A stretch of 64,000 nucleotides of DNA. Origin: Elasticomyces elasticus. Lineage: Eukaryota > Ascomycota > Dothideomycetes > Mycosphaerellales > Teratosphaeriaceae. The first letter of the stretch is position 1. Every line of letters starts with the position of its first letter. The position numbers and the translations under genes were made by a program. The notes beneath the pieces were generated by a model. The model searched no databases, was not told where the DNA came from, and saw nothing but the letters and a program-made list of their open reading frames with translations. Location: the NCBI GenBank assembly GCA_035926095.1, contig JAVRQT010000012.1, positions 1,054,001 through 1,118,000 of the forward strand, written 5' to 3'. Positions 42,687 through 54,031 of this stretch are shown here, piece by piece.

Positions 42687-43904
42687 TCAGTCGTATCCTA
42701 TTCCTTTTACAAACGAGCAAGAGTGATCCCACTGAGCTCTGGGACATTGCCGTGGCGATTCCTCGACCTTACCCAAGTCTATCCTCAGCCAATAGCACTC
42801 CCAATTCGACCTCCCGCCTAAACTTTTGCAGACTCGCGCACTCGCCTCATTACCAACCTGCACAAATCCGTGCGCGAACTTGGTCCGTATCTGCGCCTCC
42901 CAGAAACCATCCATGCACTCTCTAAACAGCTTCGTTGCAACAGCCTTCGCAAGACCTCTGCCACGCCACTCAGGCTCGACGTGAAGTGTCGTCAAGCTCC
43001 CATCAAGACCCACGAAGGCCCATGCTATAGGAGCTACCGAGGGACTTTTTGACGGGTAGATTGCTAGACTGGGCAAATCAACCATCGTCCGGTCTTGTCT
43101 GGGTATCTGTGTTCTCGACCGCACTAAGGCAAAGTGTCGCGGATCTAGCTCACCCCAAAGGAGGCCTTTCGGTAGTGGTGGAGGTGTAGGCGTCTCTGCC
43201 ACATCGAACACGAAAGTATGGTTGGGCATCGCGCTGGCTTTATATTGTGTGGCGATGACGCCCATGCGATGGAGGATATGCATCGTCCTCTCATGAATAG
43301 CTCCCCAAAGCATGATGTTGGGATCGTCTGAGTGCGCTGCATACTCATTCGGAGAATTACCGACCGAGTCGACCCTTGCCTCATTCTTGATCTCTGCTGC
43401 CGCTTCGTGCATACTGGGAAGCACTGGCAGTCGTTTGACTGCATCCACTAACCCTCTCATCAATCGTTCGGCCTCTCGATTTTGCTTGTCGCCCATAGCA
43501 AGGCCATCAGGCTCAGCCTCCCACGTTCCGAATACCCACGCCTCGGTCTCAGGTCTACAAGATCGATCAACGAACGCCATGAACCACGGACGGCTGAGGA
43601 CGTCATCTCTATCATTTTGAGCTTCGGTCCATGAACTGTGTGGACTGCCTCGGATATCGTCACGACGCAGGTTTGTGATGATGCAAGATGTATCTTCGAA
43701 GAAGCGTCCGAATTGTAGTCGTCTGTACAGCGGTAGCGAGACTGGGAGATAAGGTCGCAGGCAGTCCAGAGCAGCGAGGACGACTTGAAACCCAGCTTGA
43801 TTCGTCAAGGGGAACGGGTGACAGACATCGACTTGAGCTTTGTCGCGAGGCATGGTCAGAGGTCGTCTTGGCTGGAAGTAAGGATGAACGGAAGGATGCG
43901 GCAT
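42687..43904 (-). CDS. GNAT-family acetyltransferase-like protein
   Basis: Single-exon protein of 405 residues; a second Met at residue 18 (MPRDKAQVDV) could be the start. The N-terminal two thirds carry no motif I know. The C-terminal part looks like an FR47-type GNAT fold: APIAWAFVGLDGSLTTLHVEPEWRGRGLAK has the beta4 strand and the R-x-x-G-x-A/G-type acetyl-CoA loop (RGRGLAKA). VQVGNEASARVCKSLGG follows, as in glycine N-acyltransferase-like proteins. It probably transfers an acyl group from CoA to a small amine; the acceptor is unknown. It is convergent with rpp0. Confidence 0.75.
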   Translation of the reverse strand: MPHPSVHPYFQPRRPLTMPRDKAQVDVCHPFPLTNQAGFQVVLAALDCLRPYLPVSLPLYRRLQFGRFFEDTSCIITNLRRDDIRGSPHSSWTEAQNDRDDVLSRPWFMAFVDRSCRPETEAWVFGTWEAEPDGLAMGDKQNREAERLMRGLVDAVKRLPVLPSMHEAAAEIKNEARVDSVGNSPNEYAAHSDDPNIMLWGAIHERTMHILHRMGVIATQYKASAMPNHTFVFDVAETPTPPPLPKGLLWGELDPRHFALVRSRTQIPRQDRTMVDLPSLAIYPSKSPSVAPIAWAFVGLDGSLTTLHVEPEWRGRGLAKAVATKLFRECMDGFWEAQIRTKFAHGFVQVGNEASARVCKSLGGRSNWECYWLRIDLGKVEESPRQCPRAQWDHSCSFVKGIGYD

Positions 43905-44637
43905 GAGAGTAAAGAGAATGAGCGTAGGGCCGATGTAGTTTTGTTTTACTTACATGCATCGTTGACATGGCCAGGGAAGGTCAGGGCGGCTTGCTGTGCT
44001 AATGGGTACACAAACGCTGAGACCGCAGCCTCGCCGTACGTACTTGTAGCTTTTTCCGTGGGCGATGACGAGGTGTCTATACCCGTATTTGGGCTAATTG
44101 GCGAGTCCATGATCCCCAGAATATGATAGTATGTGTGGTTGGTGTTGACTCGAAGCTGCGGCTTGCCCTACAGATGTTCGTCTCGGGCGGATCAACATGG
44201 GTCCGAGTTGGACGGACGTAATGCGGCTTCGACTCTGCTGTCTCGAAATGGACGAGGGAGCTGACAGATGACGATGGTTGTTCGCTCGGCCTGCTGAGCG
44301 TAAGTGCAGGAGGCATTAGTAGTCAGCAAAAGGCTATCTCCTCCAAGCTGCGAGGGGCTGACTGAAAATACAGGTATTTGTGGATGAGGATGAGGTCTAT
44401 GGGTAGTAGAACGTTGAATCAAGCCTTCGCCCAGAGCCATGCCATGAGACCACCTTCGCCGGAACGCCGTGTCCTATGCTCATGCCCGAGTCCTCATGTC
44501 AACGTGAAACTCGTTTATGCTCCTTCTGTTGTGCTTCAGCCGCAGATGCAGGTACGTGGCAGGACTAACCCGCCGTACAGCTCGTAGATGAATGCGCCGC
44601 ATAGCCGCCCTGCCGCCGCCGTTGAGTCGTGCCGCGA
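43905..44637. other. Intergenic, no gene seen
   Basis: A 733-bp stretch between the GNAT start and the end of the DnaJ gene. Only short frames without motifs occur. Confidence 0.5.
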
Positions 44638-45980
44638 TTACTGGCTAGCACACTGCACCCTCTCACCACCACCCATACCCTCCTCATCGTCCTCACCTGT
44701 CGCGCCACGCGCTCGGCCACCCTCTTGCATGGGGTCCACCTTCTCGAGCGAGTAGTCCTCAGTCATCGCGTCCGCAGGCGGGATGTTCTGAGGTTGGCGC
44801 GGCGGCAGTACAGACTCGAGTGCCTGGACTTGCTGAGGTGTCATAGCAGTCGGGTAGCCTTCAGCATCGTTGGGTCCGTTGAGGCGTTCTGGGAACTTGA
44901 CCTCGAATTGGATGTAAAGGTTTCCGAAGTCGTGGTGGCGGTAGGATGGCATGCCTTGGCCGCGGATGACTTTGACCTCACCTATAACATCGTCAGCATA
45001 TGAATAATCGGGAGAGAAGGTTATTGCTTACCTGGTGAGATGACCTCTCCAGGCATGATCTCGACTGTTAACCACCGCTCGTCGAGGTGCTCGACGTAAA
45101 TCGCACCACCAGCCAACGCGGTCAGAAGATCGATCTCAGCGTGGTAGAACAGATCATCGCCCTTGCGCTGAAAGCGCGCGTGCGGCTTCTGCTCGATCTC
45201 GAACTGCACGTCACCCGGCGCAACACCCGGCATCTGATCACCTTCTCCAGCAAAGTTGAGCTTGGTACCAGTCTGCACACCCTTGTCGACATGCACGTGC
45301 AGCACTTTCCGCTCGATCACCGTCTTCTTGCCCATGCACTGCTTGCACTTATCCTTCTCCCGTACCATCTCACCCTCTCCGTTGCAGTCGGGGCAGACAG
45401 TCTGGAAGCGCTGGATCATAGGACCCATCTGCCTCATCATCGTTTTCATACCCGCGCCATTACAGCCCGTGCACGTCTTGACCGCGCCCTCCTTACCGCC
45501 ACGGCCATCGCACTTGGAGCAGATCACGCTCTTCTGCAGCGCCAACTTACTCACTTTGCCTCGGTAGATGTCCTCCAAGCTGACTTTGTGTACGTGGTGA
45601 ATCGTTCGCGCCTGCTTTGGTCCTTGCTGACGCATTTGACCACCCATACCGCCGAACATGCCTCCGAATCCACCACCTCCTCCACCACCGCCGAAGAACT
45701 GCGAGAAGATATCTTCCGCATTCATTCCACCACCACCCATGCCGCCGCCTTGCTCAAGTCCCTCCTTGCCATACTGATCGTATACTTGTCGCTTATCTCC
45801 GTCGCTCAAGATCTCGAAGGCCGCTGATATCTCTTGAAACTTGATCTTTGCCTCCTCGGAACCAGCATGCTTGTCTGGGTGCCATTTCATCGCAAGCTTT
45901 CGATACGCCTTCTTGAGCTCGCCATCGTCGACTGTGGCCGATACGCCCAGTATGTCGTAGTATCCCGTGTCTTTCACCAT
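44638..45980 (-). CDS. ydj1: Type I DnaJ/Hsp40 co-chaperone Ydj1 (Mas5)
   Basis: Two exons, 45032-45980 and 44638-44981; the 50-nt intron at 44982-45031 starts GTAAGC, has branch GCTGAC and ends TAG. Product 430 residues. The J domain has the HPDK motif (MKWHPDKHAG), followed by a Gly/Phe region (GGGGGGGGFGGMFGGMGG). The zinc-binding domain has four repeats: CSKCDGRG, CTGCNGAG, CPDCNGEG and CKQCMGKK. The protein ends VQCASQ, a CaaX farnesylation signal identical to the end of yeast Ydj1, so membrane attachment is likely. It stimulates Hsp70 ATPase in folding and import. Confidence 0.97.
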
Positions 45981-46641
45981 GGTTGCGCCTTTGATCGGGT
46001 GTTCGCAGGTGAGTCGTTTGTGTGGGTGAGAGGATCAAGATGTGTTCGGAGCCAATAGCGAGTGGAGAGTTTTGAGGTGGTGGTCGCGAGAAGCGAGCGT
46101 GTGTGAGGCTATATATGTCAGCATGTGAAGGAGTGAGAGAAGTCGATGGGCGAGGCCAGGCTGCTGCGGAAGCCTATAGCAGCTGGCCGGAGGCACCGTG
46201 GTGGCGCTTACGGACTGGATGCAATCTGCGCAATTATTAAGCGCCTGTAGTATGAGTAGAGTGGTTGCAGAAAGTGTTGTGTCGTCTGCAAGGCGATTGC
46301 AATGTGCAAGCAAACTTATTTCGGGGTTGCAGTTGCGATTTGAGATCCGTCATTGCGGGCGCTCCCGCCTTCGAAGACATTCTTTGAGCGTCCATCTGCT
46401 CTCAACAACACATGATCGGCACCGCGGCCTCCAGAAGTCTCTGTGAAGTGAGTGTGAATGAGCTTGAATCAGAGAAAGTTGGACTATCATATGTAACGAG
46501 GCAGAGTGAACGAGTGACTGAAGATGATGGCAAAACAGAATCATCTGCCAAGACTTGTTTGCGGCGCGGACAAGCGCCGTAAAGCCAAGGTGAGGAAGTA
46601 GTGAGTTGAAAGTTGTATTTCGGTGCATATGATCACCATCA
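45981..46641. promoter_or_regulatory. Upstream region of ydj1
   Basis: A 661-bp gap between the ydj1 start and the end of the Cdc1-like gene. I looked for heat-shock elements (alternating GAA and TTC units at 2-nt spacing) and found only imperfect pieces, for example near 46371-46385. Confidence 0.35.
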
Positions 46642-49104
46642 TCACCCACGTCTCACAAGCCACATATACCACGCTCCAACGGGCAGTCCCACAACCAGTA
46701 GACTCACGAAGAACTCATCAACAGCCTTCCTCGCTTTCCCGGGAGTTCGTCGCCGCCTTTTCCATTTCGCCTGACTATCATCGTTCGCCCCATCAAGCTC
46801 GCCAATATGGCTTTCCTCGTCCGACGAGTCGTCTGTTGGATCAGCCCATCGTACTTGTGGGTAGTAGCCAGCTTTGTCGATGAGTGGTCCGGTATGATCA
46901 AGCCCGCCAGGTTCATTCGGTTGATAGGCACCTACAGCAGGCGAAACGGAGCGTGTGCGAGCGTTGTAGCTGCGTTGGACGCCCAATGTGGCGTTGTTGA
47001 GTACCGATGATAGTGATGTTGAAGATGCACGGTTGCGTCCTTTGCTCATACTGCCGTTGCTGGAAGGCTTAGCGAAGCCATTGGCCGTGCCATTGACTTT
47101 GGGGCGATACTGTGGCAGAACGAGCTTTGGGCCTGGGCTTTCGGGGGTGTCATCCTCGTCGGCATCTGGAGTATGTCGCATGCCCATGGCCACAGCTCGT
47201 AGCAGTAACACCACAAGCGTAATGCCCAGCACCAGCGCATAGTCCAAGAAGATGCTCAACTGATCCGGCAGTAGACAGAGATGCGATTGAATAGTCGGCA
47301 ATGGCGTCCCGATAGTCTCACCCTTCTCATCGACCGGGTTCCACAGACTCACTAGCTGAAACCCAGGTCTTCGCACGCCCATGGCCCAGCTGAAGCTTTT
47401 GGCTGTGACTTCTCTCACATGTCTCAATATCGTGCCAGCTCTCCCGTCTTGGCGAACATTGTAGCGATGTACGATGTCGCAGTAATCGTGATCATCGCCA
47501 GAGAAGATATGCGAGATTGGCCCAGCGGCTGAGACGTAGTTGATGAGAGCGTTGGAAAGGGAGCGAGTGACGACGTTCTGGTATTGGTAGCCAGCTGAGA
47601 CACTTATCGCTCGACCACGTTCACGGAGGTGGCCACACTCGGTATCCGGGTCGCGATATAATGGTACATGGGTCAGGAGAATAACGGGTAATTGTGCCTT
47701 CGGAGTATCTGCGCGTGTGCTGATTGCGGACCGCTCGGCAATATCGTACACAGTATGGTTATGGCCGCGCTCGCTATCCTCGGTCGGGAAGTATTGCAGC
47801 AGCGCATCATTGACCGCTTTGCTGGCGGGCGTTCGTATGTCCTCCAGGAAGCGGGAGGTTGGTTGCCAGATGTAGTCAAGGCCCGCAGCTTGCTCGGGCT
47901 GGGTCTCGCCGCCTTGCAAGAACTGGCTGAACGCTGAAAGCGAAGGCGTGTCAACGCTCACGAAAGTGTGATTGCCGATAATGTCAATGCGATCTGTTTC
48001 GCCAAAGCGCATGTGGAACCTGTCTCTGACGGGCAGCTGCACACCCATACCGAAGCCGACATCGTGATTGCCTGGAAGACTTGCTATGACACGCCGTTGC
48101 TTGCCACCTGAAGTCGCATACTGCTGCCACGTGACGTTGCGCGCTCCGTTCTCAATACTGACATCGTCCGTGAGCACATCATGCGCAGCAGAGAACTCTC
48201 TGCCAGCACGCGGGTACAGCTGGTCAGTGTCAAAGAAGATCCTTCCGAATCGCGCAAAGTCAGTCTCCCATTGCTTCTGACCCCAAGCCGACCACCTCCC
48301 ATTCTCACCAGGCACGAAGTCCTTCAAATCACGGCCATCAGCAGTGAGCCAGTGGTCTTTCTTGTCAATCATGGCATTATGAGGCATGGACATAGCCTTC
48401 CGGTAGCTCTCTTCGCTCCGCTTGATATGCGTCTCCTCTTCGCGGACGAGTTCAGAAGACTTCTTGCCATCCTCGTCCACCTGTGCGAGATCCTCTTCCC
48501 TCTTCGTTGTGTCTTCCTTTTTGCTAAGCACACCGATTGCTTCCAGCAGTGCCCTCTGATGCGACTTCAGCGGTATGGCTCTAACAGGCGCCCACTCTCT
48601 GCCTCCATCAAAGAGGTCGCCCAAGAACACTATCGAGTCCGGATCAAGGTTCGCATTGATGAGTCGAAAGTTCCGTCCCATATATAAGTCTGTATAGGTC
48701 TCGGTCAGACTTGATAGCGGCCATGGTCGTCCAGGATACGTATGCGGGTCCACCAGCTGCGGATCTGCAATGAAGACGAGATGATGTGGTGTTGCTCCTG
48801 CCGGCCATTTCTCCCACTTGTTCCATGCGCAGGCATCAATGTGCTTCGCAAAGGTTATGCGCTCACCCCAGTACAATGCGTAGATCCATAACAGAGTAAG
48901 CAGAGTAGTGATGGCGGAGAGTTTGCGGAGAAAAGGGTAGCGGCGTGTCAAGCGGCGGTGTTGCTGGAGCGCTACATGGCGAAAATGCATCATAGGGAGG
49001 TCCGTTGTCGTCTCCAACTCCTCCGCCTCATCTGCCTCCTCATCGTGTGCTTCGTATACGGTGCGATCTTGCAATTCGAGGCTTGATGTTCGGACTCGTT
49101 CCAT
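46642..49104 (-). CDS. cdc1: Metallophosphoesterase Cdc1/Ted1 family
   Basis: Single-exon protein of 820 residues. A membrane segment near 63-82 (SAITTLLTLLWIYALYWG) follows an acidic cytoplasmic start. The metallophosphoesterase motifs are in order: FIADPQLVD, IVFLGDLFDGGRE, LPGNHDVGFG, LLTHVPLY and FSGDDHDYCD. A second membrane segment (LDYALVLGITLVVLLLRAV) and a last one at the very end (FFVSLLVVGLPVGAWYMWLV) flank a Ser/Asn-rich loop. The FIADPQLVDPHTYPGRPWPL wording is typical of fungal Cdc1/Ted1 and animal PGAP5, Mn-dependent enzymes that remodel GPI-anchor glycans in the ER. Its C-terminal extension makes it longer than yeast Cdc1. Confidence 0.92.
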   Translation of the reverse strand: MERVRTSSLELQDRTVYEAHDEEADEAEELETTTDLPMMHFRHVALQQHRRLTRRYPFLRKLSAITTLLTLLWIYALYWGERITFAKHIDACAWNKWEKWPAGATPHHLVFIADPQLVDPHTYPGRPWPLSSLTETYTDLYMGRNFRLINANLDPDSIVFLGDLFDGGREWAPVRAIPLKSHQRALLEAIGVLSKKEDTTKREEDLAQVDEDGKKSSELVREEETHIKRSEESYRKAMSMPHNAMIDKKDHWLTADGRDLKDFVPGENGRWSAWGQKQWETDFARFGRIFFDTDQLYPRAGREFSAAHDVLTDDVSIENGARNVTWQQYATSGGKQRRVIASLPGNHDVGFGMGVQLPVRDRFHMRFGETDRIDIIGNHTFVSVDTPSLSAFSQFLQGGETQPEQAAGLDYIWQPTSRFLEDIRTPASKAVNDALLQYFPTEDSERGHNHTVYDIAERSAISTRADTPKAQLPVILLTHVPLYRDPDTECGHLRERGRAISVSAGYQYQNVVTRSLSNALINYVSAAGPISHIFSGDDHDYCDIVHRYNVRQDGRAGTILRHVREVTAKSFSWAMGVRRPGFQLVSLWNPVDEKGETIGTPLPTIQSHLCLLPDQLSIFLDYALVLGITLVVLLLRAVAMGMRHTPDADEDDTPESPGPKLVLPQYRPKVNGTANGFAKPSSNGSMSKGRNRASSTSLSSVLNNATLGVQRSYNARTRSVSPAVGAYQPNEPGGLDHTGPLIDKAGYYPQVRWADPTDDSSDEESHIGELDGANDDSQAKWKRRRRTPGKARKAVDEFFVSLLVVGLPVGAWYMWLVRRG

Positions 49105-49479
49105 CGCGTTAATATGGCGCTAGCAATGCCAAGATCTGGAGTTAAAGTTAAAGTGGCCCCGGCACGCCTGAATTGACCTCACTCTTCGTCTAGCGAGGAC
49201 TCACCAACGAACAACACAGTCAGGACCGGAGATCACGACCAGCAGCATCTTCAACAGCGCAGCTTATCACGAGCAAAGGGTGTGCTAAGTTCTTGCTCAA
49301 TCACCGGCCAGTGACGGCTCAGGGGCCCACGTGAAGTGCACGCATGACCACCGAGCAAGCACGGCAGGTGTCACTGCCACGTATGTGGTACAACTAGCAC
49401 TGAGTAACGACTGACTCCCCATCACTTTGCAACACTATCATCAAAACAATTCTGAACAGATACCTGCACAACCGTCAAG
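49105..49479. promoter_or_regulatory. Divergent upstream region of cdc1-like and F-box genes
   Basis: A 375-bp gap between divergent start codons with no other gene seen. Confidence 0.4.
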
Positions 49480-50766
49480 ATGCCGCCTCTTCCAGACGAC
49501 GTGCTGCTCGTGATCATTGGTCACACGGACATCGACACGTTCCTCGACGTGCGCCGACTGAACCACCACGTTCACGGACTCGTACAATCTCACATTCATG
49601 GGCTCACCGAAAGTGTCGCGCGCTCCACATTCCCCGGGCAGACCAAGATACTTGAGAACGTGCCGGACAACGAAACCGCAAGCTCGGCAGATTGCTTGTA
49701 CTGGCTGAAGGACTTGCGATACCAGCAGCTCGCCGCAATACTAGTCGAATTTCGAAAAAGCTGGGGACGCGCTGCCGATGACCCTCGGGGAGACAGTCTG
49801 CGCCAGGGACTCGCAAAGGCTTGGCGCATACTCGCAGACTGCTCGAAAATCGCGAAAGACGTAGCTGCCATTGAAGAGGGTCTAGTACGACCTCGTCCAA
49901 CGCCAGCACCTATCGACGGATGGTCAGACGTCAACATTGCGACGCAGACGCCACTACGCGAGCTCGAGTTGTGTCGCAGATACCTGATGTACTTCGAGAC
50001 GCTAGACTTTGAGCAATTTCGCGGGTACGCAATCTTGATGCTCGAGCTCGTCTGGTCCGTCTTCAATTTTGTAGTTTGGCGTTCCGAGATGCACAAGCCA
50101 GGACAAATGCACCAATCGGACGACAAGCGCAGCGAGCGTTGGGTATCTAGCTATATGCTCAAGCTTGGGCCGGAGCCTTTCTGGAGAAGCTGGTGGGTGT
50201 CGAAGTCAGGTTCAGTCAACGATAAGCAACTTGCTAAGATAGCAGTCGAAGCGGCGTGGGCAGAGCGCGACGAGGTGACTCGAGGGAGCGAGTCACAAAT
50301 CATCAATGTCATCAGATTTCAGATTGAGCAGATCACGACAGAGACGCGCAAGGAAATGCGGAGATCGTCACACCTTGAAGCCCGCGGCTCGGAGTTCGTT
50401 GATGATATACTTTCTGGCGTCTCACCGCAAGACTTGCGCCGCCCGAGGGGAGAAGTGCTTGATGACGGCAGAGTACTACCGCCCCGCTTGTTCAATGATG
50501 TATCGCTCAAACAAGTACTGAACGATGCCGTCACCGGCTGGTTCGCGTTCCAGGCGCGGCCTACAATTTGTTCATTCGAGGGCACCCGACGCCGTGAGGC
50601 TGTGGGCTATACCGACAACCGCGGTCGTCGAAAGAAAATAAAGGATGTGAACTCAGAGTACAAGGCAGTCTACGAGGAATGGGAGCGTGGTTGGGAGGAG
50701 AGACAAGGGTGGGCAAACCAGGTCACAATGGTGGAGAAGACTTTGGCGCGAGCACTCCCTTCTTGA
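49480..50766 (+). CDS. F-box protein, intact paralog of the 5990 gene
   Basis: Single-exon protein of 428 residues. It starts with an F-box-like helix pair, LPDDVLLVIIGHTDIDTFLD and VRRLNHHVHGLVQSH. The rest has no leucine-rich or WD repeats; recognisable blocks are CLYWLKDLR, GPEPFWRSWW and RFQIEQITTETRKEMRR, all shared with the frameshifted gene at 5990 in this window. The C-terminus is charged (YEEWERGWEERQGW). A substrate-adaptor role in an SCF ligase is possible from the F-box alone. The two copies are on the same strand 43 kb apart and both start with the same TDIDTF signature. Confidence 0.75.
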   Translation: MPPLPDDVLLVIIGHTDIDTFLDVRRLNHHVHGLVQSHIHGLTESVARSTFPGQTKILENVPDNETASSADCLYWLKDLRYQQLAAILVEFRKSWGRAADDPRGDSLRQGLAKAWRILADCSKIAKDVAAIEEGLVRPRPTPAPIDGWSDVNIATQTPLRELELCRRYLMYFETLDFEQFRGYAILMLELVWSVFNFVVWRSEMHKPGQMHQSDDKRSERWVSSYMLKLGPEPFWRSWWVSKSGSVNDKQLAKIAVEAAWAERDEVTRGSESQIINVIRFQIEQITTETRKEMRRSSHLEARGSEFVDDILSGVSPQDLRRPRGEVLDDGRVLPPRLFNDVSLKQVLNDAVTGWFAFQARPTICSFEGTRRREAVGYTDNRGRRKKIKDVNSEYKAVYEEWERGWEERQGWANQVTMVEKTLARALPS

Positions 50767-52397
50767 ACTCCCTTCTTGACACATTGGGTCTATCTAGTGG
50801 CGCGGTATATCCAACTCCGGGTAGCGCGATTGATCAAAACCATATTGATGCCTCAACAGCCTCGCTATGTTTGGTGTTCACTCATGGATAACATCGCCAA
50901 CATCGCATCCTGTGTCGCTTATCCATCGCATTGAAGTAGGGCTTGGCATTCTAGCTGAGTCCGTGAAAGCTCCCGAGGTGGCTGGATATTTTACTGAGTA
51001 AGTGTGTGTCTTCCTCCTTTGTCCGGGTCCCTGAACAAGGCTACGATCGGCATCGTATGCTTGAACTAGTTCTTCAAGTACTTACAAGCTAACTGCACGA
51101 CAGCACAGTGCGTGGTCTCAGTCTATTGCAGATGTCAAAGGACGCATCCCTTACAAGCTTTCACTTTTGCTTTGCGATCACATGCTGGCACGAGCCACTT
51201 ACCGGCGTGTTCTTTTAGTTACGAGGACAGGATAAGTGTCGTCGAATGCTTCTCTCGCGCAGAAGGACCACAATGCTCTGTCTCGAAAATATTGCGCTAT
51301 AGGGCACAGTACTAGCACTTTATTGAGAAGCGGACAGACTTATGGTAGTGAGTTCTTGCGATATTGACTAGATAGGTACGGGCCGTGAAGAGTCAACGAA
51401 GATTCTACAGTCCATAGATGCCCATCGTTGTTAAAGAACGGAGAACACCACCATAAGTACTGTATGGCCGGCCGGGGATGCTCATGGGTTCCAGATCTAT
51501 GCTCCTAGATGGTTTAGTCGCAGGAACGGCACGCATGCCATCCCACACGTCACAAATCCCCAATATCTCCATCGAGGAGACCGCACTGGCTTGTGATATG
51601 CTATTCATAAGCGGAAAGATGTTGAGATTCGAACGACTCAATGGTGATTTTGCAAAAGACATTTCGCAAGTCCGAAGTGTCCGGAGTAATGTTCAGTTGA
51701 GCTGCATCGGCCTGTGGCCCACGAACTGTAGCAGATATGCCCTGACTGGGCGAGAGGGCTGTGGTTCAAGAGTCATGTTGATAATATCACAACGCAGCGC
51801 AAGCATGTCTCGTAGCCTATGAGTACTTGTGCTGACCATCGACAGCATTGCACCGGCTTCTAGCCTGTATAACGTGCCACAGATGCCCGTAATACTTTTC
51901 CTATCAGTCACGAGATGGCAGAGATCGAAGTTGCCGTTGTGGAGTCATATACTGTGCCAGGGCAGAGAAGCCGGCATCTCTGTAATACCGAGTACACTAT
52001 TGCTGATGCCGTCAGCATTATAGATTAAAAGACGCTGCTGATGTGGAGGATATTGATGTCCGCCAGATGCGGTTGCCACAGTGCCACCGTCAATTATGCG
52101 TCGAGGACGAAGGAACATTAACTTTTCGTCAGGTCCAATTGCCTAAAAGAGGCTTCCTTCCCGGTGTGAAAGCCAACAAGCCGTCGATCATCGTCCGTGT
52201 TGGGGAGTATCTCGTCGGATGACCGGTTGCATAGAAACTGGCCAAAGCTGTTGGAAGTGACGCTGACAGCAGAATTGTAGACTGCCTTGTTGAGAGCACT
52301 TGGATAATAAACGTTCGTCCCAAATAGCGGCTAGTAAAGGTCGACTAACCACGAACTTGCGGCAGTGCTGTAGCTACTCCATGACAGGTTTCACCTG
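50767..52397. other. Intergenic; possible gene remnants
   Basis: About 1.6 kb without a supported gene. On the minus strand one frame is open for 51 codons down to a TGA near 51944, then for over 80 more codons to 51693; another frame is open at 51405-51662. Their composition looks protein-like (for example PQPSRPVRAYLLQFVGHR) but I recognise no family and see no clear splice signals. It may be a decayed gene. Confidence 0.25.
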
Positions 52398-54031
52398 TCA
52401 AGAGGAGGCATCATGCTCACCACGCGCAGATATCGCTCTCTTCTCTTGCCACTCAGCGCTGCCCATGCCTGTAATATCGTAACCATTAGCGACAAGATAC
52501 TCGCGGAACCTGATGTCCTCCGTTTGTATCGTGTCTTGGTTGATTTGCGGAAGCCAGAAGACAAGGAACGCACTGAAGAAGCACAAAGCACTTGCAACGT
52601 AGAACGGGTACTGTCCGCCATGCAGGGTGTCCGCGCCTCCACCATCAGCCTCGATGACCGGGAACACGTAGCCACCAACAAAGGCTCCGATCTTGCCAGT
52701 GGCTGCAGCAATGGCATAGTATTGGCCGCGAATGCCAGTCGCACAAGTCTTCGACGCAACCAGTCCGATATTATCGCCCGGCCCTGCCAACCATTAGCTT
52801 GTGGTGCCATTGTAGATGGATACCTGCTTGCCCATCTCGCCTAGCATCAAGAAGACACCATACACTACGACGAAAGCACCGATGTACTCTGGCTTCTGCA
52901 ACCACTCGTAGCAGCCGGACATGATCAGCCCAAGCACTCCCTGAGCAACAACAAAAACCATCAACGCAAGGCGTGGCCCCATCCAGTCGGACGTGAATGA
53001 GCCGAAGATAGCGCCGGGCTAGGATCTATTTAGCACATGTTCAGGCGGGCATTAGGATGTGCTTACCAAGTAGAAGAAGTTGACCAGGCAAGACCATCCG
53101 AAAGTCTGCCACAATGCTGCGTCTGGCTGGATTACCGAGATCCATTTTGACGAGTAGATTGAGAAAGGGTAAGTCAGGAAGCTGAAAGGTGTTAGCAAGC
53201 TTAGTACCAAGCAGTATTTGTTCATTCTTACTCATAGATGAACCAGATTCCCATCACAAGCACAAGTCGAGGCCAGTAAAACTTGAGCGCAAGCCAGTAT
53301 GGCGTCTTGCCATGCCTGAACGCTTCTCTCGATACGGACTCGGGCTCCTTGAGGTTCAAACGAAGGTAGAGCAGGCTGAGAGGGGGAATCACACCGAGTC
53401 CCAGCGACAAACGCCAGACCAGACCCAGATCGTGCGGACGAGCTGCAGTAATGATCATAGGTACGAGGGTACCAATCACGAAGCCCAGGTCGATCTGGGT
53501 ATTCGTGAAGAGGCAGAACCAGCGGTTGCGGTGGCCCACCTTCAACTCGCCGGATGCTTCTGCACATCCAACAGAACCAGCAGGATACTCGCCGCCTATA
53601 CCAATACCGAGGAGGAATCGGAATGCCGTGAGTGCAGCAAAGAGTCCTTGATGACTGCCTCCTGCGCCATACGATCCGGCACTTAAGGCTGCGAAGAGAA
53701 CCAAAATACCAGTAGAGACCAGTAGACTCCATTTGCGCGAGTAGTGGTCACTCGTGTAGCCGAACACAAGCTGTCCAACCACAGTACCTGCAAAGGCTAT
53801 GGAAGAGACGTTCTGAGCGGCGGCGCTGGTGGCGTACGAGTTCGGATAGAGCTTGCCCAGGATAGTGTTCACAGGGCCGATGACAGCTTGGAGATAGCCG
53901 TCAGAGAAAAGACCAGCACCGCAAGCAAGCGCAGGCCAAGTGCGTTCCCATCTCGACTTTTCGGTCGCAGCTAGTGGACTTTCGAGGTCGCGTTCAGGGG
54001 ACGCCTGCAGCTCATTGTTCTTCTCGTCCAT
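52398..54031 (-). CDS. git1: MFS transporter, Git1-like (glycerophosphodiester/phosphate type)
   Basis: Four-exon model: 53232-54031, 53067-53181, 52832-53018, 52398-52783 (495 residues). Introns 53182-53231 and 53019-53066 are GT..AG; intron 52784-52831 has a GC donor (G|GCAAGC), branch GCTAAT and CAG acceptor, and only this choice restores the conserved LGEMGPGDNIGLVASK. Twelve membrane segments are expected; MFS marks are GQLVFGYTSDHYSRKW between segments 2 and 3 and RFLLGIGIGGEYPAGSV. AATGKIGAFVGGYVFP and the GPGDNIGL block fit Git1-type glycerophosphoinositol/phosphate:H+ symporters of the plasma membrane. Substrate is inferred from family only. Confidence 0.88.

Noticed and set aside
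45087..45827. 246-codon open frame antisense to ydj1
   Set aside because: Overlaps the J, G/F and zinc domains of Ydj1 on the other strand; no motif of its own.
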